From the NCBI RefSeq assembly GCF_014651375.1, contig NZ_BMWT01000005.1:310001-374000 (forward strand): a DNA stretch of 64,000 nt, in the 5' to 3' direction. The notes under the pieces are model-generated. The model had not been told where the DNA came from and made no database searches. It saw only the letters and a program-made list of their open reading frames with translations. Source of the DNA: Tateyamaria omphalii (GTDB lineage Bacteria > Pseudomonadota > Alphaproteobacteria > Rhodobacterales > Rhodobacteraceae). Positions 17,799-27,124 of this stretch are shown here, piece after piece. Within the stretch, counting starts at the first letter, position 1. Each line of letters starts with the position of its first letter. The translations under genes and the position numbers were made by a program.

Positions 17799-19598
17799 AT
17801 GCTGGATACATCACACGGCGATCAAATGGAGAGCATGCTCAATCGGTTCGGGAACGCCTTGGAAAATGGGCGAGTTGATGAGGCAGTTTCCATGTTCCAG
17901 ACAGATTGCTATTGGCGCGACCTGGTCTCATTTACCTGGAACATCCGCACGATGGAGGGGCAGGACGCGATCCGCGACATGCTGCAAACACAGCTTTCAG
18001 CTATCAAACCCACGGGTTGGCAAATTGCGGAGGGCGAGGCGGTCACGGAAGACGGCGGCATCGTCACGGCATGGATCACCTTCGAAACCGGTGTTTCACG
18101 TGGCTATGGCCTTGTCCGTGTGAAAGATGGTTTGATCTGGACGTTGCTTACGTCGATGACAGAGCTGAAGGGTTACGAAGAGCCGCTTGGCTATGAACGT
18201 CCCTTGGGCGCCAAACACGGCGCGGGAAAGGGTCGGAAATCCTGGCGTGAAGAACGTGACGATGAGATTGCTGAGCTTGGCCATTCTGTCCAGCCTTACA
18301 CGGTAATCATCGGAGGCGGGCAGGGCGGAATTGCCCTTGGCGCACGGCTGCGTCAACTGGGTGTGCCCACAATCATCATTGAGAAAAATGACAAGCCTGG
18401 AGACAGCTGGCGCAATCGCTACAAGTCGCTCTGCCTGCATGATCCGGTCTGGTATGATCACCTGCCTTACCTGCCGTTTCCATCAAACTGGCCCGTTTTC
18501 GCGCCCAAGGACAAAATCGGCGATTGGTTGGAGATGTATACCAAGATCATGGAGTTGAACTACTGGACCAATACGACAGCAAAATCGGCCAAGTTCGAGG
18601 ATGAGACCGAGGAATGGACCGTTGTCGTAGAGCGTGATGGCAAGGATATCACGTTAAGGCCGAAGCAGTTGGTTATGGCCACCGGTATGTCGGGAAAAGC
18701 CAATGTGCCGACCTTCCCCGGTATGGAAAAGTTCAAGGGCGATCAGCACCATTCGTCAAAGCATCCCGGCCCGGATGCCTACAAGGGCAAGAAGGCCGTT
18801 GTTATCGGCTCAAACAACTCGGCCCACGATATCTGCGCTGCACTTTGGGAAAACGACGCCGACGTGACGATGGTTCAGCGTTCGACAACGCATATCGTCC
18901 GGTCTGATCCACTCATGGAATTCGGCCTCGGGGACCTGTACTCGGAGCGCGCCCTCGAAGCGGGTGTGACAACACAGAAGGCAGACATGATCTTTGCCTC
19001 TTTGCCCTACAAGATCCTGCATGAGTTCCAAAAACCTGTGTATGACAAGATCAAGGAAGTGGACGCAGACTTCTACGACGGGCTTGAGAAGGCTGGTTTC
19101 CGACTGGACTGGGGTGCCGATGGATCAGGACTGTTCATGAAGTACCTGCGTCGCGGTTCAGGCTACTATATCGACGTCGGCGCCAGCCAGTTGATCATCG
19201 ATGGCAAGATCAAGCTCGCCAATGGTCAGGTGAGCGAAGTGGTCGAGGATGGTGTGTTGCTCGAGGATGGGACCAAACTTGACGCTGATCTGATCGTTTA
19301 CGCCACGGGCTACGGCTCGATGAATGGTTGGGTTGCGGATTTGATTGATCAGGACACCGCGGACAAGGTTGGCAAGTGTTGGGGGCTTGGCTCTGACACA
19401 CCCAAGGATCCCGGACCTTGGGAAGGTGAGCAGCGCAATATGTGGAAGCCGACACAACAGGAAAGCCTGTGGATGCATGGCGGCAATTTGCATCAGTCGC
19501 GCCACTATTCGCAATATCTCTCTCTGCAGCTGAAAGCGCGCTACGAAGGCATCGACACACCCGTTTATAAGCTGCAGGAATCCCATCATCTGGGTTGA
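17799..19598 (+). CDS. NTF2-like / flavin-containing monooxygenase fusion
   Basis: A 599-aa protein. The ATG at 17799 follows GAAAGGGAGG at ideal spacing; upstream in-frame starts lack this. Residues 1 to about 130 form an NTF2/SnoaL-like alpha-beta domain (ALENGRVDEAVSMF, YWRDLVSFTW). Then follows a class B flavin monooxygenase: FAD site IIGGGQGGIALGARL (near 170), an ATGMSGKANVP segment, and NADPH site VIGSNNSAHDICAAL (near 335), with YATGYGS near the C-terminus. Such enzymes insert oxygen into carbonyl compounds or oxygenate N/S atoms. It is the only gene between the AcoR-like regulator and a terminator, so it is probably controlled by that regulator. Confidence 0.9.
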   Translation: MLDTSHGDQMESMLNRFGNALENGRVDEAVSMFQTDCYWRDLVSFTWNIRTMEGQDAIRDMLQTQLSAIKPTGWQIAEGEAVTEDGGIVTAWITFETGVSRGYGLVRVKDGLIWTLLTSMTELKGYEEPLGYERPLGAKHGAGKGRKSWREERDDEIAELGHSVQPYTVIIGGGQGGIALGARLRQLGVPTIIIEKNDKPGDSWRNRYKSLCLHDPVWYDHLPYLPFPSNWPVFAPKDKIGDWLEMYTKIMELNYWTNTTAKSAKFEDETEEWTVVVERDGKDITLRPKQLVMATGMSGKANVPTFPGMEKFKGDQHHSSKHPGPDAYKGKKAVVIGSNNSAHDICAALWENDADVTMVQRSTTHIVRSDPLMEFGLGDLYSERALEAGVTTQKADMIFASLPYKILHEFQKPVYDKIKEVDADFYDGLEKAGFRLDWGADGSGLFMKYLRRGSGYYIDVGASQLIIDGKIKLANGQVSEVVEDGVLLEDGTKLDADLIVYATGYGSMNGWVADLIDQDTADKVGKCWGLGSDTPKDPGPWEGEQRNMWKPTQQESLWMHGGNLHQSRHYSQYLSLQLKARYEGIDTPVYKLQESHHLG

Positions 19599-19607
19599 TG
19601 ACGTCTT

Positions 19608-19635
19608 TATCCGGGCGGCATATGTTGCCCGGATA
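19608..19635 (+). terminator. Terminator-like hairpin after the monooxygenase gene
   Basis: TATCCGGGC (19608-19616) pairs perfectly with GCCCGGATA (19627-19635) around a 10-nt loop, 10 bp after the stop codon; only a short AT-rich tail (ATTCATTC) follows. It lies between convergent transcription units (monooxygenase and matB), so it may serve either strand. Confidence 0.55.
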
Positions 19636-19736
19636 ATTCATTCGGCAAATTCGGAAGGCTGCTCTGTTGTTAACATGCCGGATTTGAGGTTTTCGATAAG
19701 CCGTCGCGCCCACAAGCAAGCTCGGCCAATAGCCTT

Positions 19737-21248
19737 TCAGGCGAACGTGCCCGCAAACTGTTCTCTCAACGCTTTCTTCTGAACTTTCCCCATCGTGTTT
19801 CGGGGAAGTTCCGGTAGCAACACCAACTGTTGTGGCTGTTTGAAGCGTGCAAGCGACGCCGTCATGTTGGCAGCTATGGCGTCAAGGTCCGGCTCTTGGT
19901 CGGGCTTGGCAACGATGACAGCCAGAACACTTTCGCCGAAATCAGGGTGAGGCACCCCGATAACGGCACTTTCCAGAACGCCGTCTTGCTCATCCAAAAT
20001 CAGCTCGATTTCCTTGGGGTAGATATTGTACCCGCCAGAGATAATGAGGTCTTTGTTGCGCCCGACGATTGTCACATAGCCGTCCTCGTCAACCATTCCC
20101 AAATCGCCGGTGATAAAGAAACCGTCCGTGCGAAGCTCCTCAGCGGTTTTATCGGGCATCTGCCAATACCCCTGAAAGACATTTGGACCGTGCACCTCTA
20201 TCTGGCCGATGTCACCGTTCGGGATTGTCTGGCCAGTCTTGGGGTCGGTGATCTTTACCTCGATCCCGGGCAACGGAAAACCAACCGTCCCGGCGCGGCG
20301 CTCACCCTCATAGGGATTTGAGGTGTTCATGTTGGTCTCGGTCATTCCGTATCTTTCAAGAATACGATGACCCGTTCGTTCTTCGAATTGTATGTGGGTG
20401 TCCGCCAAGAGCGGGGCGCTGCCCGACACGAAAAGCCGCATGTGGGCGCTCAGCTCTTTAGTGAACCGCTTGTCACCCAGTAGGCGTGTATAGAATGTCG
20501 GAACGCCCATCATTGCAGTGGCGCGCGGAAGTTCTGTGATCACTTCGTCCAGATCGAACTTTGGCAGAAAAATCATCTGGCCACCGCACAGTAGGGTGAT
20601 GTTGGTCGCCACGAACAGCCCATGTGTGTGAAAGATGGGCAACGCGTGCAACAAGATGTCCTGCGACGTGAAACGCCACTCCTGCCTCAGCACCTGAGCG
20701 TTGGACAGCAAGTTACCCTGGCTCAACATTGCCCCTTTTGAACGACCAGTCGTACCAGAGGTGTACAGCAGGGCCGCGAGATCACCTTCTGAGCGTGGAA
20801 CAGTCTCGAAGGATGCGGGGAACGAGACTGCCAGGGACGGAAAGGAGCCCGCCCCATCAGCATTCAGAGTCTCCAGTTTCGCGTTGCACCGATCTGCTAT
20901 GGTTGCGAGGGCGTCACGTCTGCTTTCGTCTCCCAAGACCAGACGCGCGCCGCTGTTCTCAACGAAATATGCCACTTCCGCAGGCGTGTAAGCGGTGTTG
21001 AGCGGAAGGAAGACAAGACCTGCCTGCACACACGCTGCATACACAGCCAGCGTTTCCGGCGATTTTGCGGTTTGAACGGCGACGCGATCCCCGACAACAA
21101 GGCCCATGCTGGTCATGGCGCCTGCATATTGTGCAGCACGGTCAAGGAACGCTTTGTAGCTTAACGAACGCCCGCCGGGCAGTTGAAGAAACTCCGCATC
21201 GCTCGTGCTATGTTGGCCGAACAGTGTGTCGAAAAGTGGGTTGGGCAT
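19737..21248 (-). CDS. matB: Malonyl-CoA synthetase
   Basis: A 503-aa ANL-superfamily acyl-CoA synthetase, MatB-like in length. Seen are the P-loop-like LLYTSGTTGRSKGAM, the ERYGMTE motif, TGDLGMVDEDGY, the hinge GRNKDLIISGGYNIYPKEIE, and the catalytic lysine in PRNTMGKVQKK. The reaction is malonate + ATP + CoA to malonyl-CoA + AMP + PPi. It is the last gene of the operon, 16 bp after the malonyl-CoA decarboxylase, with a TRAP transporter upstream. That context is what makes malonate (rather than another acid) the probable substrate. Confidence 0.9.
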   Translation of the reverse strand: MPNPLFDTLFGQHSTSDAEFLQLPGGRSLSYKAFLDRAAQYAGAMTSMGLVVGDRVAVQTAKSPETLAVYAACVQAGLVFLPLNTAYTPAEVAYFVENSGARLVLGDESRRDALATIADRCNAKLETLNADGAGSFPSLAVSFPASFETVPRSEGDLAALLYTSGTTGRSKGAMLSQGNLLSNAQVLRQEWRFTSQDILLHALPIFHTHGLFVATNITLLCGGQMIFLPKFDLDEVITELPRATAMMGVPTFYTRLLGDKRFTKELSAHMRLFVSGSAPLLADTHIQFEERTGHRILERYGMTETNMNTSNPYEGERRAGTVGFPLPGIEVKITDPKTGQTIPNGDIGQIEVHGPNVFQGYWQMPDKTAEELRTDGFFITGDLGMVDEDGYVTIVGRNKDLIISGGYNIYPKEIELILDEQDGVLESAVIGVPHPDFGESVLAVIVAKPDQEPDLDAIAANMTASLARFKQPQQLVLLPELPRNTMGKVQKKALREQFAGTFA

Positions 21249-21264
21249 TGGTCTCTTTGACTAT

Positions 21265-22506
21265 CTAGTTCTTTGACGGGTGGCACGCCGCAAGCGCATG
21301 CACTTCGGGCGAGGCAGCGACAGCCTTGTCAGTTACGAAATGCTCGTGGTTGGCTGTGATGCGTGACAGATCATAGATGTAGTTCACCATTGCACCTCTG
21401 GATTGCTGCAAACCCTTTTCGGACAGATCTGCGTCCGCATGGACCGCATGTATGGACGCTCCATTGCCCAAATGAAACCGCGCAACCGGGTCCACAGGCA
21501 ATCCATCCGCGCGTTTTGCCTCAAGCAAGTAATGGGCAACACTGACCTCAATCGCTGTGCTGCTTTGCAAAAGCGGTTGCGTCTCCTTGTCCAGCCAACG
21601 TTTCAGGCCCGGCACGGGCGACAACGTCACGAATGTTTCGAGGCCAGAAAGGTCCCGCGACAGATCGGCGACCACTTGTTTGATCAGTGAGTTTCCGAAG
21701 GAAATTCCAGCGAGGCCGTCCTGACAATTGGAGATGGAATAAAAAACCGCGGTATCCGCCTCCTCTTCTTCAATCGGATCACGTCCGTCGGCCAGAAGGG
21801 TCTGAATGGAACTCGGGATGCCCCGGGTGAGCGCGACTTCGACAAAGATCAATGGATCGTCTGGTATGGCGGGATGAAAGAACCCAAAACACCTGCGGTC
21901 CGAAGGCTGCAATCGGCGACGCAAATCGTCCCAGCTGTCGATCGCGTGGACAGCTTCGTACGCAATGATTTTTTCCAGTATTTCTGCCGGGCTGGACCAA
22001 TCAATGGGCCGCAGAACCAGAAAGCCGCGGTTGAACCATGATGTAAACAAATGCTGAAAATCGACATCAAGCGGTTCGAGCGTTGGCACGTCACGCATCA
22101 TCCGCAAGAGGTCCTTGCGCATGGATACCAAGTGCTGAGTGCCCCCGGGCACCTGGTTCAAACGGCGCAACAACTCTTGCCGCTTCGGTTCGCTGGCGCG
22201 TACAAATTCACTGTAGCTGCTCTTTGAAGGGGTTTCCTTGTAGATCTTGAGGCTTTCGACAACATCCACAGGGTCAATTTCCAGGTCGTGCATCATGAAC
22301 GCAAAGAATGCTTGCCTATGCTGATCGTCGCCGCTGCTATATTGCCGAAGAATAAGATGTGCGAGCGTGCTGCCTGACACTTCTCCACGCGCGCCAAGTA
22401 GGTCCCGGGACAGTTCTGTTATCGTACGGCCTTGGGCGTCAGATGAGACAGCACGTGCATAGCGCCGCTCGAAAACTGTGGAGATGAGATCAGCGAAGTA
22501 ACTCAT
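21265..22506 (-). CDS. matA: Malonyl-CoA decarboxylase
   Basis: A 413-aa malonyl-CoA decarboxylase: an N-terminal helical domain (about 1-150) and a C-terminal acyltransferase-like catalytic domain. It shows HLVSMRKDLLRMM, WSSPAEILEKIIAYEAVHAI, FHPAIPDDPLIFVEVAL and the C-terminal FHLGNGASIHAVHADADLSE followed by GAMVNYIYDL, all typical of the family. It converts malonyl-CoA to acetyl-CoA + CO2 in the cytoplasm. Together with MatB it channels imported malonate to acetyl-CoA. Its start overlaps the stop of the TRAP large subunit (ATGA). Confidence 0.94.
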   Translation of the reverse strand: MSYFADLISTVFERRYARAVSSDAQGRTITELSRDLLGARGEVSGSTLAHLILRQYSSGDDQHRQAFFAFMMHDLEIDPVDVVESLKIYKETPSKSSYSEFVRASEPKRQELLRRLNQVPGGTQHLVSMRKDLLRMMRDVPTLEPLDVDFQHLFTSWFNRGFLVLRPIDWSSPAEILEKIIAYEAVHAIDSWDDLRRRLQPSDRRCFGFFHPAIPDDPLIFVEVALTRGIPSSIQTLLADGRDPIEEEEADTAVFYSISNCQDGLAGISFGNSLIKQVVADLSRDLSGLETFVTLSPVPGLKRWLDKETQPLLQSSTAIEVSVAHYLLEAKRADGLPVDPVARFHLGNGASIHAVHADADLSEKGLQQSRGAMVNYIYDLSRITANHEHFVTDKAVAASPEVHALAACHPSKN

Positions 22507-23819
22507 ATCGCGGTGCCCATGACAGCGTTAGGCAGCCATGTGGCCAGACCCGGGAAGATACACAACAGGATGATCGCGATCACCATACACGCCACGAAAG
22601 GAAGCGATCCCTTGAGGATCGTTTTAAGCGAGATATCAGGTGCAATGCCGTTGATGACATAGAGGTTCAAGCCAACCGGAGGCGAAATCAGTCCGATTTC
22701 CATGTTGATGGTCAACACCACAGCAAACCAGATAGGGTCAAACCCCGCCGTTGTTATGATGGGCAGTAGGATGGGGGCCGCCATCAAGATCACGGCAACC
22801 GGAGGTAAGAAGAACCCAGCAATCAAAAGGAAAACATTGACGGCTCCCATAAGCACCCAGGGGTTCACGTCCAGTGTGCCAATCCATGCCGCAATGGACT
22901 GCGTGATGAACAGGCTGGACAACATGTAGGAAAAGACACCTGCCGCCGCGATGATGAACAGGATCATCACGCTTTCCTTTGTGCTGTCACGCAGCACCAA
23001 CCACAGGTCCTTGGGGTTCCACAGCTTGTAGATGATCATGGCGATCATCAGGCACAGAAGCGCTCCGACAGCTGCTGTCTCAGACGGCGTCGCGACACCA
23101 CCGTACATCGCATACAGCACGCCAATAATGATAAAGATGAATGGCAGGACCCGCGGCAGTATTTCGAGCCTTTGCCGCCATGTGTAGTTTGCGTGGGCCA
23201 GCAAGGCACGATCCCCGGACCGCCATGTCGAATACAAAGACCACACCATAAACAGACCCACCAGCAACAAGCCTGGGATGACACCAGCGAGGAACAGGCG
23301 ACCGATAGATTGTTCGGTCGCGATGCCGTAGACGATCATGGTAACCGACGGAGGGATCAGGATACCAAGAGTGCCACCCGCCGCAATCGAGCCCGCTGCA
23401 ACGCCATCGGGATACCCACGCTTGCGCATCTCGGGAATACCCATCTTACCAATCGCGGCGCATGTTGCGGGGCTGGATCCGGACATTGCGGCAAACAGGG
23501 CACATGCCCCTAGGTTCGAGATCACAAGCCCACCGGGAACGCGGGTGAGCCACCGTTCAAGCGCTTCGTAGAGGTCGGCCCCCGCCCGGGTTGATGCAAT
23601 CGATGCGCCCATGATGATGAACATCGGGATCGACAACAGCGCGAAGTTGTCCAACTTGCCGAACAGGATCTCTGGCATCAATTCCAGCGAACGCACGCCG
23701 TCAAAAACCATGATGAAGCCTGTTGAGATAATCAGCAGCCCCAGTGCCACCGAAACACCTGAGAACAAGACCAGGATCGTGCAAACCGCGACAAGAGCAC
23801 CAAGCGTGAGCGGGTCCAT
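22503..23819 (-). CDS. matM: TRAP transporter large permease (DctM family), probable malonate uptake
   Basis: A 438-aa membrane protein with about a dozen hydrophobic segments. The start at 23819 (MDPLTLGALVAVCTILVLFS) is chosen because it overlaps the small-subunit stop and begins the first membrane helix. Family motifs include the GSSPATCAAIGKMGIPEM stretch and GGTLGILIPPSVTMIVYGI. It is the channel subunit of a sodium-driven TRAP importer. Order P-Q-M followed by matA and matB matches the malonate matPQMAB arrangement described in rhizobia. Confidence 0.92.
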   Translation of the reverse strand: MDPLTLGALVAVCTILVLFSGVSVALGLLIISTGFIMVFDGVRSLELMPEILFGKLDNFALLSIPMFIIMGASIASTRAGADLYEALERWLTRVPGGLVISNLGACALFAAMSGSSPATCAAIGKMGIPEMRKRGYPDGVAAGSIAAGGTLGILIPPSVTMIVYGIATEQSIGRLFLAGVIPGLLLVGLFMVWSLYSTWRSGDRALLAHANYTWRQRLEILPRVLPFIFIIIGVLYAMYGGVATPSETAAVGALLCLMIAMIIYKLWNPKDLWLVLRDSTKESVMILFIIAAAGVFSYMLSSLFITQSIAAWIGTLDVNPWVLMGAVNVFLLIAGFFLPPVAVILMAAPILLPIITTAGFDPIWFAVVLTINMEIGLISPPVGLNLYVINGIAPDISLKTILKGSLPFVACMVIAIILLCIFPGLATWLPNAVMGTAI

Positions 23820-24370
23820 CACACGTCCTCCAGGCCGAATGGTTTTTCGATCCCAAGCAGCATGGCGACCATGTCGGCAACCAATTGCAGCAGGAAAAGT
23901 GCAAAACCGAATGGCAGCGCCAGATAGGGTATCCACAATCTGACGCCCCAAACCGTGTCCGAGCGCCAGTTCCGTTCCCAGGTCAGATGCCAGAACTCAT
24001 AGCTGTACCACAGCATGATCGACACCATGATGATGGACAGGGATAGGGTGAAAACGGCGAGGGCAAAGCGCAAACGTTTGCTCAACGCCAGTGGCACAAG
24101 GTCTACGTTCACGTGCCCACGAAGACGCTGGACGTAGGGCAGGCCTACCAACGTTGCCCCGATGGCAAGATAGATAACCGCTTCTGTTTGCCAGATGGTC
24201 GATCCATTCAAAACAAAACGGATGAAGATCATCTGGCAAGTAATTGCAACAGCTGAAACAATCATCGCTGCAGAGCACCAACCCGCCAGTGTCGATAGTG
24301 CAGCCACAAAGCGCAGAAACGGATTGTTACCCGTGCGCGCTATCGCGGCGGAGCTTTGACCCGCCATCAT
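23819..24370 (-). CDS. matQ: TRAP transporter small permease (DctQ family), probable malonate uptake
   Basis: A 183-aa protein with four hydrophobic segments typical of DctQ (around LAGWCSAAMIVSAVAITCQ, AVIYLAIGATLVGLPYV, FALAVFTLSLSIIMVSIML and IPYLALPFGFALFLLQLV). It forms the membrane complex with the large permease, whose start overlaps its stop. Two adjacent ATG codons (24370 and 24367) are possible starts. Confidence 0.9.
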   Translation of the reverse strand: MMAGQSSAAIARTGNNPFLRFVAALSTLAGWCSAAMIVSAVAITCQMIFIRFVLNGSTIWQTEAVIYLAIGATLVGLPYVQRLRGHVNVDLVPLALSKRLRFALAVFTLSLSIIMVSIMLWYSYEFWHLTWERNWRSDTVWGVRLWIPYLALPFGFALFLLQLVADMVAMLLGIEKPFGLEDV

Positions 24371-24398
24371 GGAATCCTTGGAAAAAGATGTGTTTGTA

Positions 24399-24420
24399 GG
24401 GCCGCCAGATCAGGCGGCCC
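24399..24420 (-). terminator. Intra-operon hairpin after the malonate binding-protein gene
   Basis: GGGCCGCC (24399-24406) pairs perfectly with GGCGGCCC (24413-24420) around a 6-nt loop, between the binding-protein gene and the small-permease gene. On the minus strand the run CTTTTT follows only after about 13 bases, so it may protect the upstream mRNA end rather than terminate strongly. Confidence 0.55.
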
Positions 24421-24432
24421 CGTAGAAGGGTA

Positions 24433-25419
24433 TCACTCTACGGCCAACGCCATATCCAAAAGCTCTTGGCCGCCTTCGACTTCGGATACGAACTTGGCAT
24501 AGGATGTTTCCTGTGCCAAAGCGCGCCAAGCCTTGAAGTCTTCCGGTGACATTTGCGCAATTTCGACGCCTGCGTCGCGGAATACTTGTTCAGATGCCGC
24601 GTCTTGTTTCTTAGCCTCTTCGAGATAGAAAGCTTGCGCTTTCGCCGATGCGTCAAGCAGGGCTTGCTGTTGATCGGACGTCAGCCCGTCGAAGCGCGAT
24701 TTGTTCATGAGCAAGGGTTGATACATGAACCACAGGGCAACATCGCCCGCAGGCGTATAGCAACTGACCTGTTCGTAGATGCGGTAAGACACAAAAGACG
24801 ATGACGAAGTGTTTGCCGCCGTCAGTACGCCTGTTTGCATCGCATTGTAGATTTCCGAAGATGCCATTGAAGCAATGGATGCCCCGGCACCCGCAAGCAT
24901 TTGCTCAAAGGCCTTCCCCGCAGCGCGCGTTTGCAAGCCTTCAACGTCTTCCGGCTTCGTGATGCACTTGTCTTTGCCGACGAAGCCACCTGCAAGATAA
25001 CCATGTACCAAGACCATCACATCATCATCGGCCATCTTCTCTTCGAGGGCTTCCATGAAAGGTGACGCGCTCAGGCGTGCGGCGTGGTCGTGGTTCTTAA
25101 CCATGCCAGGCATGAGGGTCAGGTTGTAAGCCGGTTGTTGGCCGCCTGCATAACTAAGCGGCAGGACGGTCATGTCCAACTGCCCACGGCTAAGCGGGCG
25201 ATACTGCTCGCGCGGTTTGAACAGCGACTTCGAACCGAAAATCTGTATCTCTAGATCAACGCCTGCGGCCGCCACCTCGTCGGCAACCATCTGGGCGACC
25301 TGATGGCGCACGTCCTTGTTGGACCATTGGTGTGATAGGCGAAGCGTTTCTGCACTTGCCGTCGATGCGGCCGCGACACATGTCACAAGTGCGGCAGCCG
25401 TCAGTGATTTGAAATTCAT
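24433..25419 (-). CDS. matP: TRAP transporter substrate-binding protein (DctP family), probable malonate uptake
   Basis: A 328-aa periplasmic protein with a Sec signal peptide (FKSLTAAALVTCVAAASTASA). The DctP core includes LRLSHQWSNKDVRHQVAQM near the N-terminus and the RTRAAGKAFEQML-like section (LQTRAAGKAFEQMLAGAGA), where the conserved Arg binds the carboxylate. TAGGGAGGA precedes the ATG. As first gene of the operon, it is divergent from the GntR regulator across a 141-bp region with a palindromic operator candidate. Malonate as ligand is inferred from the two malonate enzymes in the operon. Confidence 0.9.
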   Translation of the reverse strand: MNFKSLTAAALVTCVAAASTASAETLRLSHQWSNKDVRHQVAQMVADEVAAAGVDLEIQIFGSKSLFKPREQYRPLSRGQLDMTVLPLSYAGGQQPAYNLTLMPGMVKNHDHAARLSASPFMEALEEKMADDDVMVLVHGYLAGGFVGKDKCITKPEDVEGLQTRAAGKAFEQMLAGAGASIASMASSEIYNAMQTGVLTAANTSSSSFVSYRIYEQVSCYTPAGDVALWFMYQPLLMNKSRFDGLTSDQQQALLDASAKAQAFYLEEAKKQDAASEQVFRDAGVEIAQMSPEDFKAWRALAQETSYAKFVSEVEGGQELLDMALAVE

Positions 25420-25503
25420 TTTATCCTCCCTAGGCGTGAATCAACGTTTGTGCGTTGAAACGGCGACTTCGACGGTTCCACACCGTGCATAACAAGTCAA
25501 CTT

Positions 25504-25517
25504 TCTTGTATACAATA
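25504..25517. promoter_or_regulatory. Candidate MatR operator
   Basis: TCTTGTATACAATA contains the perfect palindrome TTGTA-TACAA (25506-25515) in the 141-bp region between matP and the GntR-family gene. From memory, the MatR site of Rhizobium leguminosarum is close to TCTTGTA-TACACGA, which agrees in 10 of 14 positions or better. It is well placed to control both divergent units. No other strong palindrome was seen in this gap. Confidence 0.7.
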
Positions 25518-25560
25518 TTAAGGTGTTTGCATTTGAGGGGGCAAATGGTACATCTTTTTC

Positions 25561-26208
25561 ATGGATATTAGGCGCGCCGATCAGATTGCAGCATCCCTTG
25601 AGCAACTTGTTTTCTCGGGGGAATTTCGCGACGGCGAGCGACTGGACGAGTTGCGTTTGGCGGAACAGTTCCACGTGTCACGAACACCCATTCGCGAAGC
25701 GTTGCAGGTCTTGGTGACGTCTGGATTAGCTGAACAGGTGCCGCGTCGGGGGGTGTTTATACGACAACCTGGCCCGGTTGAGCTGATGGAAATGTTTGAA
25801 ACGATGGCTGAAATCGAAGCAGTCTGTGGCCGCCTTGCTGCCATGCGGATTACTGATGAAGATCTAGAGGCACTGACAGCAGCAAACGACCGCTGTTTAC
25901 AAGCGGCTCGAGAGTCCGATCCCGACGGCTATTATGCCGAGAACGAGATGTTTCATCAGATTATCTATCGTGCTGCAGCCAACAGCTTCCTCGAAAAACA
26001 AGCACTTCATCTGCAAAACCGTCTCAAGGCGTATCGTCGCATTCAACTAAGGTTCCGGGGCAGGCTTGACCAATCGATGAGCGAACACTCCAAGATCCTG
26101 CACGCCCTCAAAGAGGGAAATGCAGAAAAAGCTGCATCCGTACTACGCAGTCACGTGGCAATCCAAGGCGAGAAATTTCATCAACTTGTCGCAAGTCTGA
26201 AACGCTGA
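25561..26208 (+). CDS. matR: GntR family regulator (FadR/FCD subfamily), probable malonate regulator
   Basis: A 215-aa regulator with an N-terminal winged helix-turn-helix (LRLAEQFHVSRTPIREALQVL, residues about 30-55, with the GntR signature SRTPIREAL) and an all-helical FCD ligand-binding domain (about 75-205). The FCD domain carries a metal/ligand-binding pattern with FHQIIYRAA and the EHSKILHALKEGN histidine segment. It is divergent from matPQMAB, with the TTGTATACAA palindrome between, so control by malonate or malonyl-CoA is likely. The name follows context. Confidence 0.88.
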   Translation: MDIRRADQIAASLEQLVFSGEFRDGERLDELRLAEQFHVSRTPIREALQVLVTSGLAEQVPRRGVFIRQPGPVELMEMFETMAEIEAVCGRLAAMRITDEDLEALTAANDRCLQAARESDPDGYYAENEMFHQIIYRAAANSFLEKQALHLQNRLKAYRRIQLRFRGRLDQSMSEHSKILHALKEGNAEKAASVLRSHVAIQGEKFHQLVASLKR

Positions 26209-26395
26209 AGCTATCCGTTGCTCGCGAATGAGCTGGCTGCAAGAAGGAAATTCTTGAGGCTATAGCCAGCTATTGAGGCGCAAACCGCGCAAGGACACAA
26301 ACAGACAAAACGAGTTCCGCACCCTTGTCCGGTCGTTTCGCGCACTGCATCAGGCACGTTCAAACTGTCTTCGTGCAAAAGCAGTGCTTTGCGCT

Positions 26396-27124
26396 TTAGC
26401 TGGCCCGCATCCCCATATCCCAAAAACCGACTTCCAGCCGTGTGGCCGTCGTAAACCGGTGCTGCAACCGAGACCATCGCGGCACATTTTGCGGATCATC
26501 ACCCAAACGGCGCGCCACTGCGTCATCCATCATACGGCCGATTTCGACCATGACCGATTGGTAATCCTCGCCCGCATACGTGTTGATCCAATCGTTGTAT
26601 GGTGTGTCGGAAGCGGCGCTTGCGGCCAAACGCGTTCCGATTTCTCCATAGCCAAAACAGCAAGGGGCTAAAGCCGCCATCAAATCGAGAAAATCACCCT
26701 GCAAACCGGCGTCCGTTACATAGCGGGTATAGGCGAGGTTCTCGAACTCCTCCGATGCGTTGAACAGTGTCGCTTCGTCTATGCCTTCGGCCGCGCATGT
26801 GCCGATGTGCAATGCCATCTCGTGATTGACCAATGCATCGACCGTGCGCGCGCAGGTTTTCATTTCAAGCTGCGTTTCCGCTTTGACGACGCCAAGCGAC
26901 CATGCGCGAGAGAAGTGGACAAGAAAGACGTAGTCCTGAATCAGGTAGTGCAGGTAAGCAGATCGGGGCAGGGCGCCCGTACGCAAACCTTCGACAAAGC
27001 TGTGGTGCGTGTAAGCGTGCCAGGGGTCCGGACAGCCGTTGCGCCAAGCTGCAAAAGTGTGTCCATAGGGTTGTGCCTGTCGTTGACCCTGTCGGTTTGA
27101 AACTGAGGCTGTCAGCAGTGTCAT
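26396..27124 (-). CDS. tenA: Aminopyrimidine aminohydrolase / thiaminase II (TenA)
   Basis: A 242-aa TenA-family helical protein. Key features are WRNGCPDPWHAYTHHSFVEGL near the N-terminus, the YLIQDYVFL helix, and LAPCCFGYGEIG with the catalytic cysteine (Cys155 by alignment to the PC motif). TenA hydrolyses aminomethyl-pyrimidine thiamine breakdown products to HMP for salvage. It is the last gene of the thi operon, and its ATG overlaps the thiD stop. The 187 bp after it (26209-26395), shared with the convergent GntR gene, hold nothing recognised. Confidence 0.9.
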   Translation of the reverse strand: MTLLTASVSNRQGQRQAQPYGHTFAAWRNGCPDPWHAYTHHSFVEGLRTGALPRSAYLHYLIQDYVFLVHFSRAWSLGVVKAETQLEMKTCARTVDALVNHEMALHIGTCAAEGIDEATLFNASEEFENLAYTRYVTDAGLQGDFLDLMAALAPCCFGYGEIGTRLAASAASDTPYNDWINTYAGEDYQSVMVEIGRMMDDAVARRLGDDPQNVPRWSRLQHRFTTATRLEVGFWDMGMRAS

